57,081 nucleotides of DNA, taken from the NCBI RefSeq assembly GCF_002906255.1, contig NZ_POTC01000020.1, positions 1-57,081 of the forward strand, given 5' to 3'. Source of the DNA: Novacetimonas maltaceti (lineage in GTDB: Bacteria; Pseudomonadota; Alphaproteobacteria; Acetobacterales; Acetobacteraceae). Below the pieces are notes generated by a model. The model was given only the letters and a program-made list of their open reading frames with translations, was not told where the DNA came from and searched no databases. Position 1 is the first letter of the stretch. Each line of letters begins with the position of its first letter. Positions 8,895 to 17,576 of the stretch are shown piece by piece. A program made the position numbers and the translations under genes.

Positions 8895-9629
8895 ATGTCC
8901 ATACGCATCGGTGTTGCTGGCTGGTCGATCCCCGCTGCGCTGGCCGCGGAGTTTCCTTCGGTTGGCACGCATCTTGAACGCTATGCAGGGCGTCTGCTGG
9001 CTGTCGAGATCAACAGCAGCTTCTATCGCCCGCACCGGCGCACGACTTATGAACGTTGGGCAGCGGGCGTGCCGTCCGGGTTCCGGTTTTCCGTAAAGCT
9101 GCCCCGGACCATCACACATGAACGTCGCCTGGTCGGTTGCGGGGCGCTTATGGAACGGTTTGCCGAGGAAACCGAGGGGCTGGGTGCAAAACGTGGTCCC
9201 ATCCTGGTTCAACTGCCGCCGGGCTTCGCCTATCCCGGTGAGGCCGCAGAACGTTTCATCACGGATCTGAAGGCCATCATCGCCGGGCCTGTCGTTCTGG
9301 AACCAAGGCATGCCAGTTGGTTCCAGCCGGAGGTTGAACGCATGCTACAGCGACAGCAGGTATCGCGGGTCGCGGCGGATCCGGCGCGACCATCATCATC
9401 TGCGGCGCAGCCCGGGGGATGGGACGGCCTTGCCTATTTCCGGCTGCATGGCTCCCCGCGCATCTATGTGTCGCCTTATGGGAAAGATGCCATTGCGGAG
9501 CAGGCAGGGCGCATTGCGGCGCTGAATGCGCGCGGCACGGAAGTCTGGACGATTTTCGATAATACCACCTATGGCGCCGCCACGCGGAATGCGTTGGAGC
9601 TTGTCGAAGCGGTCATGGGAAAGAAATGA
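8895..9629 (+). CDS. DUF72 family protein
   Basis: A protein of 244 residues opening MSIRIGVAGWSIP, the DUF72 signature (I-G-x-x-G-W/Y-S). Further family marks are EINSSFYRPHRRTTYERWAA, FSVKLPRTITHERRL and a C-terminal YFRLHGSPR. These proteins adopt a TIM-barrel fold and are widespread, but have no established reaction. The ATG at 8895 is preferred over upstream in-frame starts because aaagg (8881-8885) lies at the right distance and conservation begins there. It stands alone and converges with the aminotransferase gene. Confidence 0.88.
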   Translation: MSIRIGVAGWSIPAALAAEFPSVGTHLERYAGRLLAVEINSSFYRPHRRTTYERWAAGVPSGFRFSVKLPRTITHERRLVGCGALMERFAEETEGLGAKRGPILVQLPPGFAYPGEAAERFITDLKAIIAGPVVLEPRHASWFQPEVERMLQRQQVSRVAADPARPSSSAAQPGGWDGLAYFRLHGSPRIYVSPYGKDAIAEQAGRIAALNARGTEVWTIFDNTTYGAATRNALELVEAVMGKK

Positions 9630-9664
9630 TTGATGGAATGGAAAGGGTATTTTTCGAGGCCTGT

Positions 9665-9685
9665 TGAAAAAAGCGTCACCAAAAA
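9665..9685 (-). repeat. Copy of a dispersed intergenic repeat
   Basis: On the minus strand the 21-base core starts tttttggtgacgc and matches the copy at 28809-28829 at 20 of 21 positions. Here only the left arm is kept; the matching right arm that makes a hairpin in the other copy is missing. It lies between the convergent DUF72 and aminotransferase genes. Confidence 0.5.
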
Positions 9686-9747
9686 CGTTTGAATGGTTTG
9701 TGTGATTTCCTGTGGGTAGGGGAGTGTCCGTGTCCTGCCGCGGGCCA

Positions 9748-9781
9748 TAAAAAAGCCGGGACATCCTGCGATATCCCGGCT
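9748..9781 (-). terminator. Intrinsic terminator of the aminotransferase gene
   Basis: On the minus strand the stem AGCCGGGA (9781-9774) pairs with TCCCGGCT (9761-9754) around a 12-base loop, and six T follow directly (9754-9749). It starts 24 bases after the stop of the aminotransferase gene, the right place and polarity for a rho-independent terminator. Confidence 0.85.
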
Positions 9782-9804
9782 CCGTGTCGTGGGGAAGGCC
9801 CTGC

Positions 9805-11007
9805 TTACTTCAGGCCGTCGACAAAGGCTGCGATACGGCGGCAGCCTTCGCGCAGGGTTGCGGTATCGGTTGCATAGGAAATGCGGAAGAAGGGGCTCAT
9901 GCCATAGGCCGCGCCCTGCACGGAGGCCACCTGCTGTTCTTCAAGCAGGGCCATGACAAAATCGGCGTCGGTTGCGATCAGGCGGCCGCCTGCCGATGTC
10001 TTGCCCATGCATCCGCTGATGTCGGGATAGACATAGAACGCGCCCTGCGGCGTGTGGCACTGCACGCCGGGAATGGCGTTGAGCAGGCCGACCACAAGGT
10101 CACGCCGTGCCTGGTATTCGGCCGCGCGGGCCTGAAGGAAGTCCTGCGGGCCATTCAGCGCCGCGACGGCTGCCGCCTGCGCCAGCGTGTTGATGCCGCT
10201 TGTCGTCTGGCCCTGCATGTTGTTCATTGCCGCAATCAGCGCGCGGGGGCCACCGCAATAGCCCACGCGCCAGCCCGTCATGGCATAGGCCTTGGACACG
10301 CCATTGACGGTCAGGACGCGATCTTTCAGGCGTGGCTCCACTTCGGCAATCGTGCAGAAGGTGAAACCGTCATAGATCAGGTGTTCATAGATGTCATCGG
10401 TCAGGATCCAGACCTGCGGATGCTTCAGCATGACGGCGGCGATGGCTTCCATGTCCGCGCGCGGGCAGCATGCGCCGGTCGGATTGCCGGGGAAATTCAG
10501 CACCAGCCACTTCGTCTTGGGGGTGATGGCGGCGTCAAGGGCCGTAGCCGACAGGCGGAAGCCGCTTTCGGCGGGGCAGGGAACGGGGACGATATTCGCA
10601 CCGGCCAGGCGGGCGATGTCGGCATAGCTGATCCAGCTTGGCGTGGGCAGGACCACCTCGTCACCGGGGTTGATGGTGGCCATCATGGCGTCATAGATGA
10701 TCTGCTTGGCGCCATTGGCCACCAGGATTTCGCCCAGTGCGTAATCAAGATGGTTTTCGCGCTGGAATTTGGCCTGCACCGCTTTTTTTAGTGCGGGCTT
10801 GCCATCCTGCGGCGGATATTTGGTATCTCCGGCACGGGCCGCTGCAAAGGCCGCCTCCACAACATGCTCCGGCGTGGGGAAGTCCGGTTCGCCAGACGAG
10901 AGGCTGATAATCTTCATCCCTTCCGCCTTCAGCACCGACGCCTTGTCGGTCATCGCGGCGGAAGCCGAAATCCCAATTCCATTCAGTCGATCCGCAAACC
11001 CGGGCAT
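9805..11007 (-). CDS. aspC: Class I pyridoxal-phosphate aminotransferase (aspartate type)
   Basis: A protein of 400 residues, normal for the class I/alphaproteobacterial aspartate (prephenate-type) aminotransferases, which transfer the amino group of aspartate to 2-oxoglutarate. Visible are the substrate-side SLSSGEPDFPTP (about 36-46), NFPGNPTG with the conserved Asn (171-178), the TDDIYEHL loop whose Asp contacts the PLP nitrogen, and the Schiff-base lysine in NGVSKAYAMTGWRVGY (Lys239). The ATG at 11007 is chosen over a longer frame because MPGFADRLNGIG is the family start and ggagaaag precedes it. It is followed by a terminator. It could also accept prephenate or tyrosine. Confidence 0.9.
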   Translation of the reverse strand: MPGFADRLNGIGISASAAMTDKASVLKAEGMKIISLSSGEPDFPTPEHVVEAAFAAARAGDTKYPPQDGKPALKKAVQAKFQRENHLDYALGEILVANGAKQIIYDAMMATINPGDEVVLPTPSWISYADIARLAGANIVPVPCPAESGFRLSATALDAAITPKTKWLVLNFPGNPTGACCPRADMEAIAAVMLKHPQVWILTDDIYEHLIYDGFTFCTIAEVEPRLKDRVLTVNGVSKAYAMTGWRVGYCGGPRALIAAMNNMQGQTTSGINTLAQAAAVAALNGPQDFLQARAAEYQARRDLVVGLLNAIPGVQCHTPQGAFYVYPDISGCMGKTSAGGRLIATDADFVMALLEEQQVASVQGAAYGMSPFFRISYATDTATLREGCRRIAAFVDGLK

Positions 11008-11134
11008 CAGACGCTTTCTCCACTTCTGCTCATGCAACACAATACATGCCTGCAATATATCGTAGATGGTTTCACGACTGGGCCGATACCGACGAAAACC
11101 GTCTGGCCCCATACAACAATCCTATGGGGCGCGA

Positions 11135-12397
11135 TCAACCGTCCCGTCCATCCATCCGGATCGGGTTGCGTACCATCGACAGCGACAGCATGGCCGCAAT
11201 GATCAGGGCGATGGCGCACATGTACCACGCCATGTCGAAACTGCCGGTCCAGGCGACGATATACCCGGTCAGGATGGGCGAAAGCAGCCCCAGCGCGTTG
11301 CTGCATGTCAGCGTGACGCCCGTCACCGCCCCCATTTTCCCACCATCTTCGACCATGTCGGTCAGCAGGGCGGTATTGGCGCCATTGGCCGCCATCAGGC
11401 AGGCCAGCGCGCCGGAAAGGACCAGCAGGATGGGCAGCATGGTATGGAATTGCGGCAGAAGTCCGATCGTGGCGGCCCCCGTCAGGCAGGTGGCGACAAC
11501 GAAACGCCGGTAGGGCGGGTGGATGCCATTGCGAAAGACCAGCTGTTCCAGGACCCGCCCGATGATGACCGCGCCGACCGCCGCACTCAGGTAACACAGG
11601 GCCGTGCTGTTGCCCGTGCCGGTTGTGTCGATATGTAATTCATGGATGAGGTAGAGCGGCATCCACGACATGACCAGGAAATTGAGGTAATTCTGCGTAC
11701 ACTGCACCACCAGTATCCCAAGGAAGGAAGAAGAGCGGAACAGGTTGCGTATTTCCCGTAATGAAATGGGTTTCCGGCGTGGTGCGTCGGACTTTTCCTT
11801 CGGGTTGCGGTAGACCAGCCACCACACCGCCGCCCACGCGATGCCAATGCCCCCCAGCGCCATGAATTCACAGCGCCAGCCAAAGAACGTGATGAGATAG
11901 GCCCCCGCGATCGTGCCGCCCGCCAGGCCAAGCTGCATGCCGGTCAGGAGTATGGTCATGACCGACCCGCGTTCCTGCGGCAGCGCCCAGTTGCGCACGA
12001 CCGTGGCTCCAACGCCAAAGGTCGGGGCTTCGCCCACCCCCAGCAGCATGCGCGTCAGCAGGAACTGCGTGATGTTCTGCGCCATGCCGCCCAGCAGCAT
12101 GGCAAAGGACCAGATGCCCACCGCAAGGCTGCCGATCACCCGCGCCCCCACCATGTCGAGCACGATGGTCGAAGGCAGGTTGAGCAGGAAATACGACCAC
12201 AGGAAGCTTGAGGACACCCAGCCCATCTGCACCGGGGTGAGGGAAAATTCCCTGCCCATCGTCGGCAGGGCGATGGACAGCGCGGCACGGTCGCCATAGC
12301 TGATGGCGTACATCAGGAAAACAAGGAAAAAGAAGACATGGCGGGCGGGGATTGCACGTCTGACTTTTGCTTTGGTCGTGATTTCACCTGTTGTCAC
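11135..12397 (-). CDS. MFS transporter, anion/cation symporter (ACS) type
   Basis: A protein of 420 residues with 12 predicted membrane helices. After a short basic start, helix 1 carries FLMYAISYGDRAALSIALP, the ACS-family signature also seen in hexuronate, galactonate and tartrate carriers. The loop 2-3 motif is LDMVGARVIG, and GEAPTFGVGATVVRNW matches the helix 4 motif. Expected to import an organic anion with protons. The GTG at 12397 is preferred: ggga lies upstream and earlier in-frame residues are compositionally biased and overlap the next gene. It lies 67 bases behind the DMT gene on the same strand, so they may share a transcript. Substrate unknown. Confidence 0.85.
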   Translation of the reverse strand: MTTGEITTKAKVRRAIPARHVFFFLVFLMYAISYGDRAALSIALPTMGREFSLTPVQMGWVSSSFLWSYFLLNLPSTIVLDMVGARVIGSLAVGIWSFAMLLGGMAQNITQFLLTRMLLGVGEAPTFGVGATVVRNWALPQERGSVMTILLTGMQLGLAGGTIAGAYLITFFGWRCEFMALGGIGIAWAAVWWLVYRNPKEKSDAPRRKPISLREIRNLFRSSSFLGILVVQCTQNYLNFLVMSWMPLYLIHELHIDTTGTGNSTALCYLSAAVGAVIIGRVLEQLVFRNGIHPPYRRFVVATCLTGAATIGLLPQFHTMLPILLVLSGALACLMAANGANTALLTDMVEDGGKMGAVTGVTLTCSNALGLLSPILTGYIVAWTGSFDMAWYMCAIALIIAAMLSLSMVRNPIRMDGRDG

Positions 12398-12464
12398 GCG
12401 ACAGGACTCCCGGTGTGGCGTGGATTTGGGATGAAGCAGCAGGGCGGCAGGCGTTGGGCGGGGG

Positions 12465-13388
12465 TCATGGCGGGGTGCCCGTGGCGGCGTCCATCGTGCC
12501 CTCGGCCACGGCTTTCTGCCGGGCCGGGCGGTCATGGCGCAGCATCCACACGCCAGAGCCAATAATCAGCAATCCGCCAATGACCATGGCCACGCCGGGG
12601 ATTTCCCCAAACCCGAACCACCCGATCAGCGCGGCCCACAGCAGCCCGGAATAGGCAAAGGGCCCGATGGCGGACACCTGCGCCGATGCAAAGGCCTCGG
12701 TCTGGAGCACCTGCGCGATACCAGCGAAGGCCCCCACGGCGACAAGGCACAGCGCGTCGGTTAGGTCGGGCGTGGTCCAGATGAACGGCAGCGGCAGCGC
12801 GGTCATCGACGTCATCAGGATGGCCTGCCACAGGGCGATGGTGGTGCTGGATTCCGTGGCCGAAAGCTGGCGGATCTGCATGGTGGTCAGTGCGCCCACG
12901 CCGCCCTGCGCCAGCGCCACGAAATAGGCCCAGGCGGGCACCGCGCTGTCGGCGCCGTGCAGCAGTCCCTTGCCCAGGGCGACGACGACCACGCCGGAAA
13001 ACCCGATCAGCACCGCAATCCAGCGCTGGAAGGACGGGCGTTCATGCAGGAGGGGAATGGACAGCAGCACCAGGAACAGCGGCTGCGTGTAGGACAGGAC
13101 CTGCTGTTCCGCCAGTGGCAGGCGGGTTACGGTAATCACCACCATGATCATGCTGATCAGCCCCACGACCGAGCGCAGGACATGTCCGCCGAAATGATGC
13201 GTTTTCAGTACGATGCCCGTGCGTGATGCGATCAGCAGCACGAATGGCAGGGAAAACAGGTTGCGGAAGAAGGTGATTTCAAGCGCGGGAAGGGTCGATC
13301 CCGTCAGTTTCTGCAACGCATTGAGTGCTGCGGTAAAGAACGTGGCCGATGCCAGAAGCAATGCCCCACGTTTCAGGTCATGCTTCAT
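12465..13388 (-). CDS. DMT superfamily (EamA) transporter
   Basis: A protein of 307 residues with ten predicted helices arranged as two EamA repeats. The first ends around RPSFQRWIAVLIGFSGVVVV, the second around FGEIPGVAMVIGGLLIIGSG, each with the typical closing Gly-rich helix. Members export or import amino acids, nucleosides and other small metabolites across the inner membrane. The start at 13388 (MKHDLKRGALLLA) is taken because the helix begins right after it; an in-frame ATG seven codons earlier is possible. The C-terminal tail after residue 285 is polar and poorly ordered. It is followed by the MFS gene. Confidence 0.85.
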   Translation of the reverse strand: MKHDLKRGALLLASATFFTAALNALQKLTGSTLPALEITFFRNLFSLPFVLLIASRTGIVLKTHHFGGHVLRSVVGLISMIMVVITVTRLPLAEQQVLSYTQPLFLVLLSIPLLHERPSFQRWIAVLIGFSGVVVVALGKGLLHGADSAVPAWAYFVALAQGGVGALTTMQIRQLSATESSTTIALWQAILMTSMTALPLPFIWTTPDLTDALCLVAVGAFAGIAQVLQTEAFASAQVSAIGPFAYSGLLWAALIGWFGFGEIPGVAMVIGGLLIIGSGVWMLRHDRPARQKAVAEGTMDAATGTPP

Positions 13389-13556
13389 TGTATCCGTACC
13401 CCGATGCACGACATGAACGAAGGTGTGCGTCTTGAAGGATCAATTTTTCAATGCCCCGGACTGCTTCACGTTACGTCACCGTAACGCAGTGGGCGCATTC
13501 CGGGTCATAGGCATTCGTTTCTGCGGAATAATAAATTCTTATGGCTGGGCGGTGCC

Positions 13557-14324
13557 TCAGTCCATGACCCGGCACGCAGGCGTCAGGATGCCGCCACTGG
13601 CCTCGATCTCCGCACGGATGGCGCGGGCGAGTTCCAGTGAACCGGGCGTATCGCTATGCACCAGGATGGAGCGTGCCCGGACCGGCAGGCGCACGCCATC
13701 GATGGTGGTGACGGACCCGTCATGCAGGAACTGCCTTACGCGCGCGCGCACGTCCGCCAGGTCATGGATGACCGCGCCCTGCTGGCCGCGCGGAACCAGT
13801 GTGCCTGCCGCCGTATAGGCACGGTCCGCCAGGAACAGGGTATGGGGACGCAGCCCCGCTTTTTCCGCCGCGCGTTCCGTCGCCTGGCCGGGCATGCAGA
13901 ATACCGCCAGATCACGGTCCATGGCCGCAATGGCACGGGTCAGGCGCAGGGCAAGCGCTTCATCCGCGTTGGCCATGTTGCCGAAGGCGGCGTGGTAGCT
14001 GACATGGGTGACGCGATGGCCATGCCGTGCGGCGATGCCCTGCAGCGCGCCGATCTGGTAGCACATCATGGCTTCCATCTCCGCATCGGAGACGGCCATC
14101 GCACGCCGCCCGAAGCCGATCAGGTCCGGCAGGCCGGGATGCGCGCCAATCCCTACGCCCTTTTCCTTTGCCAGTCGCACGGTGCGATCCATGATGGCGT
14201 AGTCACCGGCATGGAAACCACAGGCGATATTGGCCGACGAAACGGTATCCATCAGGCCATCGTCATCAGCGATGCGCCAGCGGCCGAACCCTTCGCCCAT
14301 GTCGGAATTGAGGTCGATCTTCAT
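13557..14324 (-). CDS. pxpA: 5-oxoprolinase subunit PxpA (LamB/YcsF family)
   Basis: A 255-residue LamB/YcsF protein, full length. The N-terminus MKIDLNSDMGEGFG and the block SSANIACGFHAGD are diagnostic, followed by GIGAHPGLPDLIGFGRR and a C-terminal RARSILVHSDTPG. With PxpB and PxpC it forms the prokaryotic ATP-dependent 5-oxoprolinase that opens 5-oxoproline to glutamate. It is the last gene of pxpB-pxpC-pxpA, and its ATG overlaps the pxpC stop by four bases, so it is translationally coupled. No terminator was seen behind it. Confidence 0.93.
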   Translation of the reverse strand: MKIDLNSDMGEGFGRWRIADDDGLMDTVSSANIACGFHAGDYAIMDRTVRLAKEKGVGIGAHPGLPDLIGFGRRAMAVSDAEMEAMMCYQIGALQGIAARHGHRVTHVSYHAAFGNMANADEALALRLTRAIAAMDRDLAVFCMPGQATERAAEKAGLRPHTLFLADRAYTAAGTLVPRGQQGAVIHDLADVRARVRQFLHDGSVTTIDGVRLPVRARSILVHSDTPGSLELARAIRAEIEASGGILTPACRVMD

Positions 14325-15331
14325 GCCCTGTCTCCAGATTTCACACCCGTGCGGCAGCGCGCGGACTGCCGGTAGCGACCCACCATCATGCGCAGGTCAT
14401 CCAGATAGGCGACCACCGGCCGCATGGCGGCGACACCCTCGGCGAAGCTGCATTCATGCAGGCGGATGCGCGTGCCGATCCGCGCCTGCCCCAGTCGCCA
14501 CAGGTCGGCTTCGATCACCGTGGCGATGCGGGGATATCCCCCTACGGTATTGGCGTCGGACAACTGCACGATCGGCTCCCCCGCAGGGGGGACCTGCACG
14601 ATCCCGGCAATGACACCGTAGGAGCGCAGTTCAACCCGGTGGCGCAGTTCCAGCGGCGCGCCCGACAGGCGGTAGCCCACGCGGTTGCTCTGCGGGGTGA
14701 TGCGCCATGGCGTCGCCCACAGCCTCTGCTGCGCATCGGGGGTGAACAGCCCGTAATCGGTTGCGGGCATGGCGCGCAGGTTGATGGTCCTGCCGTCCTC
14801 TTCCCCGGCAGGGTTGCCCAGCACGGCGGAAGGGGGCAGGGCGCCATAACCCGAAATGTCCAGCGTGGCGCCCGTGGTCTCCAGCGTATCGCCCACCTCC
14901 AGCGGCCGGCCGTCCAGTCCGCCAAATCCCCCGCGCAACTGCGTGCTGCGTGACCCCAGCACGACGGGCACGTCGATGCCCCCCGCGATGCAGACGTAAC
15001 CACGTGCGCCCTTGCTGGGTGGGCCGATACGCAGGACCTGCCCGGCGGCTGCGGTCTCGACCATCCATGGCAGCACAGGGCGGCCATCGAGTTCGAGTGC
15101 GGCGTCAATGCCGCCCACCACAAACGTCGCCGCCGCGTCAAAGCGCAGGACGAACGGATAGGTCTGAAGTTCGATGCAGGCATCATCGTCATTGTTGCCC
15201 AGCAGGATGTTGCCCACCCGCAGGGCGATCGGGTCCATCACGCCGGACGTGCCGACGCCAAGGTCACGGTAGCCGGGCCGCCCCAGATCCTGCACCGTAT
15301 TGAGGGGCGATGTTTCAAGGATCGTGATCAC
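14321..15331 (-). CDS. pxpC: 5-oxoprolinase subunit PxpC (biotin-dependent carboxyltransferase family, KipA-like)
   Basis: A 336-residue protein with the family opening ITILETSPLNTVQDLGRPGYRD and TSGVMDPIALRVGN, and the later GPQ-type substrate loop replaced here by TPQSNRVGYRLSG. The fold is shared with the carboxyltransferase half of urea carboxylase and with KipA. It pairs with PxpB, and both are needed for ATP-dependent 5-oxoproline hydrolysis. It overlaps pxpB and pxpA by four bases on each side. Its co-location with a biotin carboxylase and a biotin carrier gene, in divergent orientation, is notable (see findings). Confidence 0.92.
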   Translation of the reverse strand: MITILETSPLNTVQDLGRPGYRDLGVGTSGVMDPIALRVGNILLGNNDDDACIELQTYPFVLRFDAAATFVVGGIDAALELDGRPVLPWMVETAAAGQVLRIGPPSKGARGYVCIAGGIDVPVVLGSRSTQLRGGFGGLDGRPLEVGDTLETTGATLDISGYGALPPSAVLGNPAGEEDGRTINLRAMPATDYGLFTPDAQQRLWATPWRITPQSNRVGYRLSGAPLELRHRVELRSYGVIAGIVQVPPAGEPIVQLSDANTVGGYPRIATVIEADLWRLGQARIGTRIRLHECSFAEGVAAMRPVVAYLDDLRMMVGRYRQSARCRTGVKSGDRA

Positions 15332-15996
15332 AGCTCTATGCTTTCCGGATGGAAACGGATGCGGTCGCCCACGGCGAACAGGGCAGGGGGCTGCCTGTAC
15401 GGATCAAACAGGCGCAGGTCGGCATAGCCGATGGAATTCCACCCATTCGGCCCCGTCAGCGCGGAAATGCCCGCCTGCATGCCACCGATGATGACAGTGC
15501 CCGCCTGCATGTTCAGCGACGGCACGGTCTTGCGCGGGGTGGCGATGCGCGGGTCCAGTCCATGCAGGTAACCAAAGCCCGGCGCGCTGCCGATGGCGCA
15601 GACCGTGTAGTCATTGGCGTGATGGATGGCGATGACTTCTTCGGGCGGCAGGCCATAATGGGCGCTGACGGCGGCCAGGTCCTCGCCCAGTTCGCCGCCA
15701 TAGCGTACGCCGATTTCAAACAGGCGTCCCTCGATATGCCGTTCGGGCAGGGTTTCCCACGCATGGCACAGCCATTCGGCCACGGCCTGCGGATCGGCGG
15801 GCGGCGCGGCGAAGACCAGCATGAGGTTGGTGACACCGGGGATGAGTTCGCACACGTCTGGACGGGCCTGCGCCGCATCCATCAGCGCCCAGATCCGGCG
15901 CTGGTGCGCCATGGTGAACGCGCCCGGTGCCTCGAACAGCATGGCGCGCGTGCCGATCATGCTGGTGACGGGGCGCGCACCTGCATCGTGCGCCAT
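15328..15996 (-). CDS. pxpB: 5-oxoprolinase subunit PxpB (KipI-like)
   Basis: A protein of 222 residues from the ATG at 15996; the frame stays open to 16062. Recognisable blocks are the PGVTNLMLVFAAP region, PERHIEGRLFEIGVRYGG, DLAAVSAHYGLPPEEVIAIH, the signature GSAPGFGYLHGLDPRIATPR and a C-terminal GGMQAGISALTGPNGW. The family (KipI/PxpB) forms the carboxyltransferase-like heterodimer with PxpC. ATG 15996 is preferred because gagg lies six bases ahead; ATG 16008 is an alternative. It is the first gene of the minus-strand pxp operon and is transcribed away from the SDR-acc genes. Confidence 0.9.
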   Translation of the reverse strand: MAHDAGARPVTSMIGTRAMLFEAPGAFTMAHQRRIWALMDAAQARPDVCELIPGVTNLMLVFAAPPADPQAVAEWLCHAWETLPERHIEGRLFEIGVRYGGELGEDLAAVSAHYGLPPEEVIAIHHANDYTVCAIGSAPGFGYLHGLDPRIATPRKTVPSLNMQAGTVIIGGMQAGISALTGPNGWNSIGYADLRLFDPYRQPPALFAVGDRIRFHPESIEL

Positions 15997-16371
15997 ATCG
16001 TGCCTCATATCCGTGCTCAAGCTACACAGTCCCCGCAACAGTGCCCGCGACAGCGGGGCCACATCCCGAAATAAAGGCCACGGCCCGGTCCGGAACCATG
16101 CCGGTACAGGTTCCGCAGCCTCATGTGCCAGGGCCGAAACTATGGCGTTTTCCGTAATGATGGCCAGTGCAATTCTGGTTGTGAGGCCATTGGATAATCT
16201 TATGGTTCAGGCGCGCGGCGGTGCCATCAGATTATGTTATGGCGTGAGAACGAAGTCTTCTTGGCGCATGTCGCGCCCGGCCGGTAGCATGGCATGAATG
16301 GCTGAGCATCCGGCAGCCGTTGTGGGGCCGGGTCGTGTCAGTCCGTCTGTTCTGGATCGGGTTTTTTACCA
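15997..16371. promoter_or_regulatory. Divergent promoter region with a repeated candidate operator
   Basis: This 375-base gap separates the divergent pxpB and SDR-acc operons and must carry both promoters. It contains two near-identical direct copies, gataatcttatgg (16193-16205) and gattatgttatgg (16230-16242), matching at 11 of 13 positions, 37 bases start to start. Each could be a half or full site for a regulator, for example the LysR protein encoded at 21-22 kb. The repeat is seen; the regulatory role is inferred. Confidence 0.45.
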
Positions 16372-17127
16372 ATGAGCAACCAGCCGTATCGTACCGCCCT
16401 CGTCACTGGCGCATCCTCTGGCATCGGGGCGGCAATCGTCCGTCGCCTCGCGGCGGAAGGGATCGAGGTGCATGCCGTGGCGCGTGATGCGGCGCGGCTG
16501 GAAACGCTGGCGAAGGAAACCGGGTGCATCCCCCATGCGGTCAGTGTCTCCGACCAGGCCGGGATCGAGGCGCTGGTCAAGGGGCTGGAAATCGACATCC
16601 TGGTCAACAATGCGGGGCAGTCGCGCACCGGGAACATCACCAGCACCACGCCGGAGGATATCGACGCGCTGGTGGATGTGAACCTGCGCGCGGTGCTGCA
16701 ACTGACGCGGCTGGTGGTGGCGGGCATGATCGCGCGTGATCGCGGGCATATCGTCAACATCACCTCGATCGCCGGGCATTATGCCTTTGCTGGTGGGAAC
16801 ACGGTCTATCATGCCACCAAGGCCGGCGTGCATTCGCTGTCGCAGCAGCTGCGCTGTGACCTGTTCGGCCGCCACATCCGCGTGACCGAAGTCTCCCCCG
16901 CGCGGGTCGAGACCGAGGTCTTCGGCCGCCTGATCGGCAATATGGAAGAGGCGAAGAAGCGTTTCTTTGATGAATATGATTCGCTGCTGCCCGAAGATAT
17001 CGCCAATTCCGTGGCCTTTGCCGTCATGGCGCCGCAGCGCATGAATGTCAGCTTCATGGAAGTGCTGCCGACCATGCAGGTGGTAGGCGGCCTGAACTTC
17101 GCCAAGAAGACATCCGGCGCGGCGTAA
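16372..17127 (+). CDS. SDR family oxidoreductase (YdfG-like)
   Basis: A protein of 251 residues, a classical short-chain dehydrogenase. TGASSGIG at residues 12-19 binds NAD(P), NNAG is at about 81-84, and the catalytic set is Ser (ITSIAG) with Tyr-x-x-x-Lys in YHATK. The arrangement, with VSPARVETEVFG after the active site, is closest to YdfG-type NADP-dependent 3-hydroxy acid (serine/allothreonine) dehydrogenases, but the substrate is not certain. First gene of the plus-strand operon; six bases separate it from accB, so it is probably co-transcribed with the biotin genes. Confidence 0.88.
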   Translation: MSNQPYRTALVTGASSGIGAAIVRRLAAEGIEVHAVARDAARLETLAKETGCIPHAVSVSDQAGIEALVKGLEIDILVNNAGQSRTGNITSTTPEDIDALVDVNLRAVLQLTRLVVAGMIARDRGHIVNITSIAGHYAFAGGNTVYHATKAGVHSLSQQLRCDLFGRHIRVTEVSPARVETEVFGRLIGNMEEAKKRFFDEYDSLLPEDIANSVAFAVMAPQRMNVSFMEVLPTMQVVGGLNFAKKTSGAA

Positions 17128-17132
17128 GCGCG

Positions 17133-17576
17133 GTGGATCTTTCCCATGTCAGGCGGCTGATCGAGCTTCTGGCCCATGCCCCGGTGACGGAGCTTGAGGT
17201 GGAGGAAGGCGGCTGCCGCATCCGCATCACCCGTGGGGATGGGCGGATGCAGGCCGCGGCGCCGCCTGCCGCCATCGTGGATGCGCCCGCCGCGTCCGGG
17301 GCGGATGCCCCGGCTGCATCCCCGGTCGCGCCGCATGTGGCGGATCGTGTCATTACGGCCCCGTCTTATGGGGTGTTCCACCTTTCACCTTCCCCCGGCG
17401 CCGCGCCTTATGTCGCGGTGGGGGACGCGGTGCAGGCTGGACAGGAAGTGGGACTGGTCGAGGCCATGAAGGTATTCAATGCCGTCCGCGCGACACAGGC
17501 GGGCGAAATCGCCGCCGTCCTTGTGGATGACGGCGCCGAAGTGGAGGCAGGCACCCCCCTGTTCCGCCTGGCATGA
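17133..17576 (+). CDS. accB: Biotin carboxyl carrier protein (AccB-like)
   Basis: A protein of 147 residues starting with GTG at 17133. An N-terminal helical part ([20 protein letters not shown]) is followed by an Ala/Pro-rich linker (about 40-70) and a biotinyl domain with the modification site EAMKVFN (Lys113). It carries carboxybiotin between a biotin carboxylase and a carboxyltransferase. The stop overlaps the accC start by four bases. It is probably a paralogue dedicated to this operon and not the housekeeping acetyl-CoA carboxylase subunit: no accA/accD is nearby, whereas the urea-carboxylase-like pxpB/pxpC are. Confidence 0.88.
   Translation: MDLSHVRRLIELLAHAPVTELEVEEGGCRIRITRGDGRMQAAAPPAAIVDAPAASGADAPAASPVAPHVADRVITAPSYGVFHLSPSPGAAPYVAVGDAVQAGQEVGLVEAMKVFNAVRATQAGEIAAVLVDDGAEVEAGTPLFRLA

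Noticed and set aside
9784-10791. 335-codon plus-strand frame opposite the aminotransferase
   Set aside because: Antisense shadow of a PLP enzyme with all active-site motifs.
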